This document shows, in pieces, positions 18,478 to 21,641 of a DNA stretch of 21,641 bases. The translations under genes were made by a program, and so were the position numbers. Numbering within the stretch: position 1 is the stretch's first letter; every line of letters starts with the position of its first letter. The notes under the pieces were generated by a model, which was not told the origin of the DNA, did no database searches, and worked only from the letters and a program-made list of their open reading frames with translations. This stretch comes from Reticulomyxa filosa (taxonomy: Eukaryota; Foraminifera; Reticulomyxidae): positions 1 through 21,641 of the forward strand of contig ASPP01010108.1 in assembly GCA_000512085.1 (NCBI GenBank), in the 5' to 3' direction.

Positions 18478-20425
18478 ATGAATCCAGCACTAGAATTGAC
18501 ATGGGATATGTTTGTTCACAGCCCCTCTAGACGAGATGGCATATCTATGCGCTTGGAAAAGTATTACAGGGCTGCGGGCTGTGAGTTTATTGGTGCCTTG
18601 TCTAGCCGACTGGGCAACAAAATGTTAGTTGTGTGTTATCGTTGAAAGTTTTTTAACTCACTTGATGACGAATTGTGAAACCAGGCAAACAACAAAAAAC
18701 GTTTTTGTGGTTTTGCAGACAAGGCAGAATTGTATGTCATGCATGTGCGTTGTATCATCAGTTTTATATGAGAAGATCTTTTGCAAATTTTGATCGATGG
18801 GAAGTCGCAGTAGCTGCATTGAGCATCGCGACAAAGAACAAAGGTAATTCATACAGTTTACAAGAATTGATTAAAGAATCGCTAAAACTGTGGCGTGAAA
18901 AAAATGGACTCATGAAAGAAGACGCACTTTTTGCAGATGTATTGTTGTGTATTTGTGTTTGATACAAAATGCAACTATTTTAAACAACACATATATATAT
19001 ACTATGTATGTATATGTATATACACATTTCCACAATCATAGCGCATAAAATATTGGCAATCAGTGATATTTGGCTTGGAATTAGAAATCCTAGTCACGCT
19101 AGGGGGTGAGCTGGGCGTATTTTCGGCTTACGCACATTTGAATGGAATTACAGAGTTAATCAGAGATGGTGTGTGCACGAGATCCTTCTTTTTGTTTCAT
19201 CTCTTTTTTTCTTTTCTTTATCTCTTCTCCCTCTCTCCCTCCCCCCCCCTCTCCCCCCTTTGTTTCTATGGTGTGCTATATAAATGTATACGTGTATGTA
19301 ATGTGTGCATAGTCAATGACAAGCCTTTAAAGCCGGATGTGGAAAAAGATGTATTAAAAAAAATTTTATTGCTACTGAAGTATTCATACCGTTCGGTCGT
19401 GGTGTTGTTTTATCCAGCTGCATGGGTTGCCGCGGCTGCGTTGTATTGGGTGGTGGAGCGTGAAAATACCGATAATGACAACAGCAACAAGATCCAAGCT
19501 GACATAGCGCGTCCATTGCGACTGCATAAGGATTGGCTCAAAAGCAAGTTGTTTTGGGGGGCGGGCCGTCTAGATATGACCGTTATCCAATATCTGGTTA
19601 ACGAGTTCGAGTTGTGTATCTCCGCGGAAGAAAGTGGCGGTATTGCTCCTCCCAATTCGCTCTTCGCTTTGTTCCAGCCAAACCGATCACGTCATCCATG
19701 TTCCAATGCTTCCTCTGCAGCGAACAAAAAATCACTATCGGATATTCTAAAAGGTGAAACTGTTGTGTCCCCGAATACTCCAGCAACAAACGCGGCTATG
19801 AAATTTCTCTCAGCTCGTCGAGATGCTAACCCTATGTGGACACACGAATCCACAAAGATGTGCGACGAATCGAAGAAAGAGAAAGAAGGCAATGCGGTCC
19901 ATCATAACAATGCCAAACATTGCGCTGATTCGAGTACCTGTGATAGGCAGTCGAGTGGCGAAAATCTTGAACGCGTCGATGCTACGACTTTGACAAATTT
20001 GGAGACATTGAATGACGCTAATAATAGACTGCATCCCAAACATAAAGTGGTACAGAGGGTGTGTATCATTTGTGTGATCTTTTTTTAAAAAAATTTTCCC
20101 TTAAAAAACCACTTCTTGAATAACTTTTTTTTCTTTCTTCTCCCCTCTTCCTCTTGCTCCTATCTAACAATTTTTTTTTTTGGGTGCTTAGACAAGTGAT
20201 CACCCTCGTAAGCGTAAATTGCTTGACGTCCAAAATGAACATGAACACGAACATGTGATGGACACGGAAAGCAAAGGATCACTGAAAGAAGTGTTTCTTC
20301 CTCCTTTGAAGAAAACAAAGAAATCAATCCCTTCCGCCCCCCAAGATAATGTGACAATTCATAGCATTCACAACCTTGACAATACCAACGTTTGTTTAGC
20401 TTGGCTTGAGACTGTCTCTTTTTGA
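18478..20425 (+). CDS. Transcriptional cyclin of the K/T/L type, five exons (490 aa)
   Basis: Predicted regulatory partner of a CDK9/12-like kinase acting on RNA polymerase II. Exons: 18478-18623, 18719-18938, 19042-19168, 19313-20058, 20192-20425, with matching phases. The N-terminus has LTWDMFVHSPSRRDGIS, then LEKYYRAAGCEFI, the TPSRKDGI...E..YR signature of cyclins K, T and L. Cyclin box 1 continues with HACALYHQFYMRRSF and WEVAVAALSIATK; the usual KVEE is replaced by KNKG. Next is FGLELEILVTLGGELGV, equivalent to the E..IL.TLGFDL strand. Box 2 includes the YP..VAAAALYW helix. The tail after about residue 290 is polar and ends with basic PRKRKLL and PPLKKTKK clusters, likely nuclear signals, plus a His-Glu run. 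The start is the ATG just before the W..F signature. The assignment to cyclin is firm; the subtype is less so. Confidence 0.85.
19201..19260 (+). repeat. Pyrimidine-only (CT)n and C-run tract inside a cyclin intron
   Basis: A long stretch of C and T with two runs of C, in the intron 19169-19312 of the cyclin gene. The plus (transcribed-sense) strand is almost purine-free. It stands out because C runs are rare in this window. The intron acceptor (GCATAG) lies about 50 bases further on. Confidence 0.85.
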
Positions 20426-20770
20426 TCTTTGCAATGTAGCCTACTTGGTTTTTGTCACATTATCCGTGCCCCCCTTTTTTTTATTTATTTTTTTATTGCT
20501 GTAACGTTAAACTTCGCAACAAAAAATCGTTTCTATCAATCAGCGTTCTCCACCACTTTGTACAAAGTATGCATTTGAAAGCCAATTAAATAAGTAATTT
20601 CAGATATTTGTTACAAGCAAACAGCACAAATTTCGACAATAAAAGTTTTGATACTCTTTTATTTAACACCCGCAGGGAGACAAAAACGTGTTCAAAAAGG
20701 AAACGCAACAGAAGGAGCAGTAAAAAAAACTACAGTAAAAGGAAAGAGAACTCAAAAACTTAGGAATAAA
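20426..20770. other. Intergenic spacer and possible 5' leader of the CNB gene
   Basis: Two plus-strand genes flank this 345-bp spacer, which should hold the cyclin 3' UTR and the promoter or leader of the next gene. The frame of the downstream gene is open back to 20594. A CACCCGCAG acceptor-like site at about 20667-20675 could splice an upstream exon onto a Lys/Arg-rich stretch, giving an N-terminally longer protein. The MGNCC start argues against that. Confidence 0.45.
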
Positions 20771-21641
20771 ATGGGAAATTGTTGTAAAACAGTCCCAGAA
20801 GATTTAGTAGATTTTTTGAGATGTACACCTTTTTTCAAGATAGATGAAGCTTTGTTAGAAGATCTGGGAAGAAGTTTTGAAAGACAGTATTTTCCGGCAA
20901 ATAAAGAATTATGGACGGAAGGAATGGAAGATATAAAATTTACGATAATAGCATCAGGAGAAGTGAGATTAGTACATAAATTGGAGAATAAGCGTTCAAT
21001 AATAATACAAAAAGAGAAAGGTCAATGTATAGGATATGAAGCATTAAATAATAAATTTTTAAAAGTAAATTATTCAGCAACAGCAATAGTAGATACATAT
21101 TGTTATCAACTTGAATTTGATGCATTATCACGTTTTTGGAGATCACATTCATTAGCTCAAGAAATATTTCGTAAATGTCATGTAATACCATTAGATTCAT
21201 ATTTACGTAAAATGAATATATTTAAAAGTTTAAATGATGAACAATCAGTATTATTAGCAAATATGTTTAAATGGAAAATATTAAAACAAGGAGAAACATT
21301 ATTTGAAGAAGGAGAATATGGTAATACATTATATTTAGTAGCAATAGGATGTGTACAAGTAATGGCTAAAGTAACAAAAGAAAATGAAGATGCAGAAATG
21401 GTAGCATTTGAATTAGAGAAAGCAAATTCAACAACTAATGAAAATGAAAATGAAAATGAAAATAAGAATGAGAATGGTGGAGATGAAATTCTTACTACAC
21501 AAATAGCAGGAGTAGGAGTTAAAATAAAGCAATCAACAGATATTACAGATATAAGACAACGTAATAATACAGAAACAACAAATACAAATGAAATAAATAT
21601 GAATAAGCAATTATCAACAACAACAACAACAACAACAACAA
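20771..21641 (+). CDS. Tandem cyclic-nucleotide-binding (CNB) domain protein, N-acylated, 3'-truncated by window end
   Basis: An open frame of 290 codons with no stop before the window edge. It starts MGNCCKT: Gly2 fits N-myristoylation and Cys4/Cys5 palmitoylation, so membrane anchoring is likely. CNB domain 1 (about residues 13-125) shows FLRCTPFF, YFPANKELWTEG, FTIIASGEVRLVH and GQCIGYEALNN. In the phosphate-binding cassette the Glu is kept, but the Arg expected in PRAAT is absent (VNYSATAI), so cAMP or cGMP binding by domain 1 is doubtful. CNB domain 2 starts near 145 (MNIFKSLNDEQ, ILKQGETLFEEGEYGNTLYLV) and is interrupted by an Asn/Glu and Thr-rich insertion before its cassette. PKG-like kinases, PKA regulatory subunits and stand-alone CNB proteins all fit; the missing 3' part decides. 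Codons end in A or T far more often than in neighbouring genes. Confidence 0.82.
   Translation, partial: MGNCCKTVPEDLVDFLRCTPFFKIDEALLEDLGRSFERQYFPANKELWTEGMEDIKFTIIASGEVRLVHKLENKRSIIIQKEKGQCIGYEALNNKFLKVNYSATAIVDTYCYQLEFDALSRFWRSHSLAQEIFRKCHVIPLDSYLRKMNIFKSLNDEQSVLLANMFKWKILKQGETLFEEGEYGNTLYLVAIGCVQVMAKVTKENEDAEMVAFELEKANSTTNENENENENKNENGGDEILTTQIAGVGVKIKQSTDITDIRQRNNTETTNTNEINMNKQLSTTTTTTTT
21437..21475 (+). repeat. (AATGAA)n coding repeat, Asn-Glu run
   Basis: Hexanucleotide repeats within the CNB gene encode alternating Asn and Glu, decaying to Asn-Lys/Asn-Glu at the 3' side. It lies in the loop that interrupts the second CNB domain. Confidence 0.85.
21615..21641 (+). repeat. (CAA)9 trinucleotide repeat at window edge, Thr run
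   Basis: At least nine CAA units reach the window end. In the CNB frame they read ACA, giving a poly-Thr run. Because the window ends inside it, the true repeat length is unknown. Confidence 0.9.

Noticed and set aside
20940..21200. 86-residue minus-strand hydrophobic frame
   Set aside because: Antisense of the CNB gene. Leu/Ile richness is what A/T-ending codons give when read backwards.
1..21641. Bacterial features such as operons, Shine-Dalgarno sites, CRISPR arrays, IS elements
   Set aside because: Spliced eukaryotic genes throughout; no regular spaced repeats and no transposase motifs seen.

Overview
The window is nuclear DNA from an AT-rich, intron-bearing unicellular eukaryote. The evidence is GT-AG introns in most genes, spliced families such as CK1, cyclin, RGS and class C GPCR, a Gemin2 homologue, long A/T homopolymers, and no bacterial-style operons. 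A rhizarian or foraminiferan (Reticulomyxa-like) or amoebozoan source would fit. The species is inferred and cannot be fixed from the sequence alone. Exon models were built by hand from splice dinucleotides, reading phase and continuity of family motifs.

Layout, left to right: a weak two-exon small gene (347-941, minus) whose intron holds a 209-bp foldback repeat; a poorly resolved stretch (942-2364) with two protein-like open frames; a ten-exon CK1-family kinase (2365-about 4974, minus); a divergent spacer; a nine-exon 7TM-RGS fusion (5424-7691, plus); a convergent 3' spacer; a very large kelch / beta-helix / class C 7TM receptor (8324-13878, minus) with two single-base frame breaks; an intron-less Gemin2 gene (14226-15014, minus); a 1.3-kb gene-free stretch; an unrecognised two-exon membrane-anchored protein (16334-18071, minus); a five-exon transcriptional cyclin (18478-20425, plus); and the 5' part of an N-acylated tandem cyclic-nucleotide-binding protein (20771 to the window edge, plus).

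Functionally the window is dominated by signalling. A class C 7TM receptor and a 7TM-RGS protein (a predicted receptor-linked GTPase-activating protein) lie tail-to-tail, with a CK1-like kinase and a CNB-domain protein nearby. Gemin2 (snRNP assembly) and a CDK-type transcriptional cyclin are the housekeeping genes. Nothing shows co-regulation; the clustering may be chance.

The most notable object is the 8324-13878 receptor. In place of a Venus-flytrap ligand domain it carries a signal peptide, a kelch-type propeller, a regular cysteine-ladder repeat of about 26 residues, and a GGA/FxxN beta-helix, followed by a GABA-B-like seven-helix domain. I know of no described receptor with this layout, but I could not search for one.
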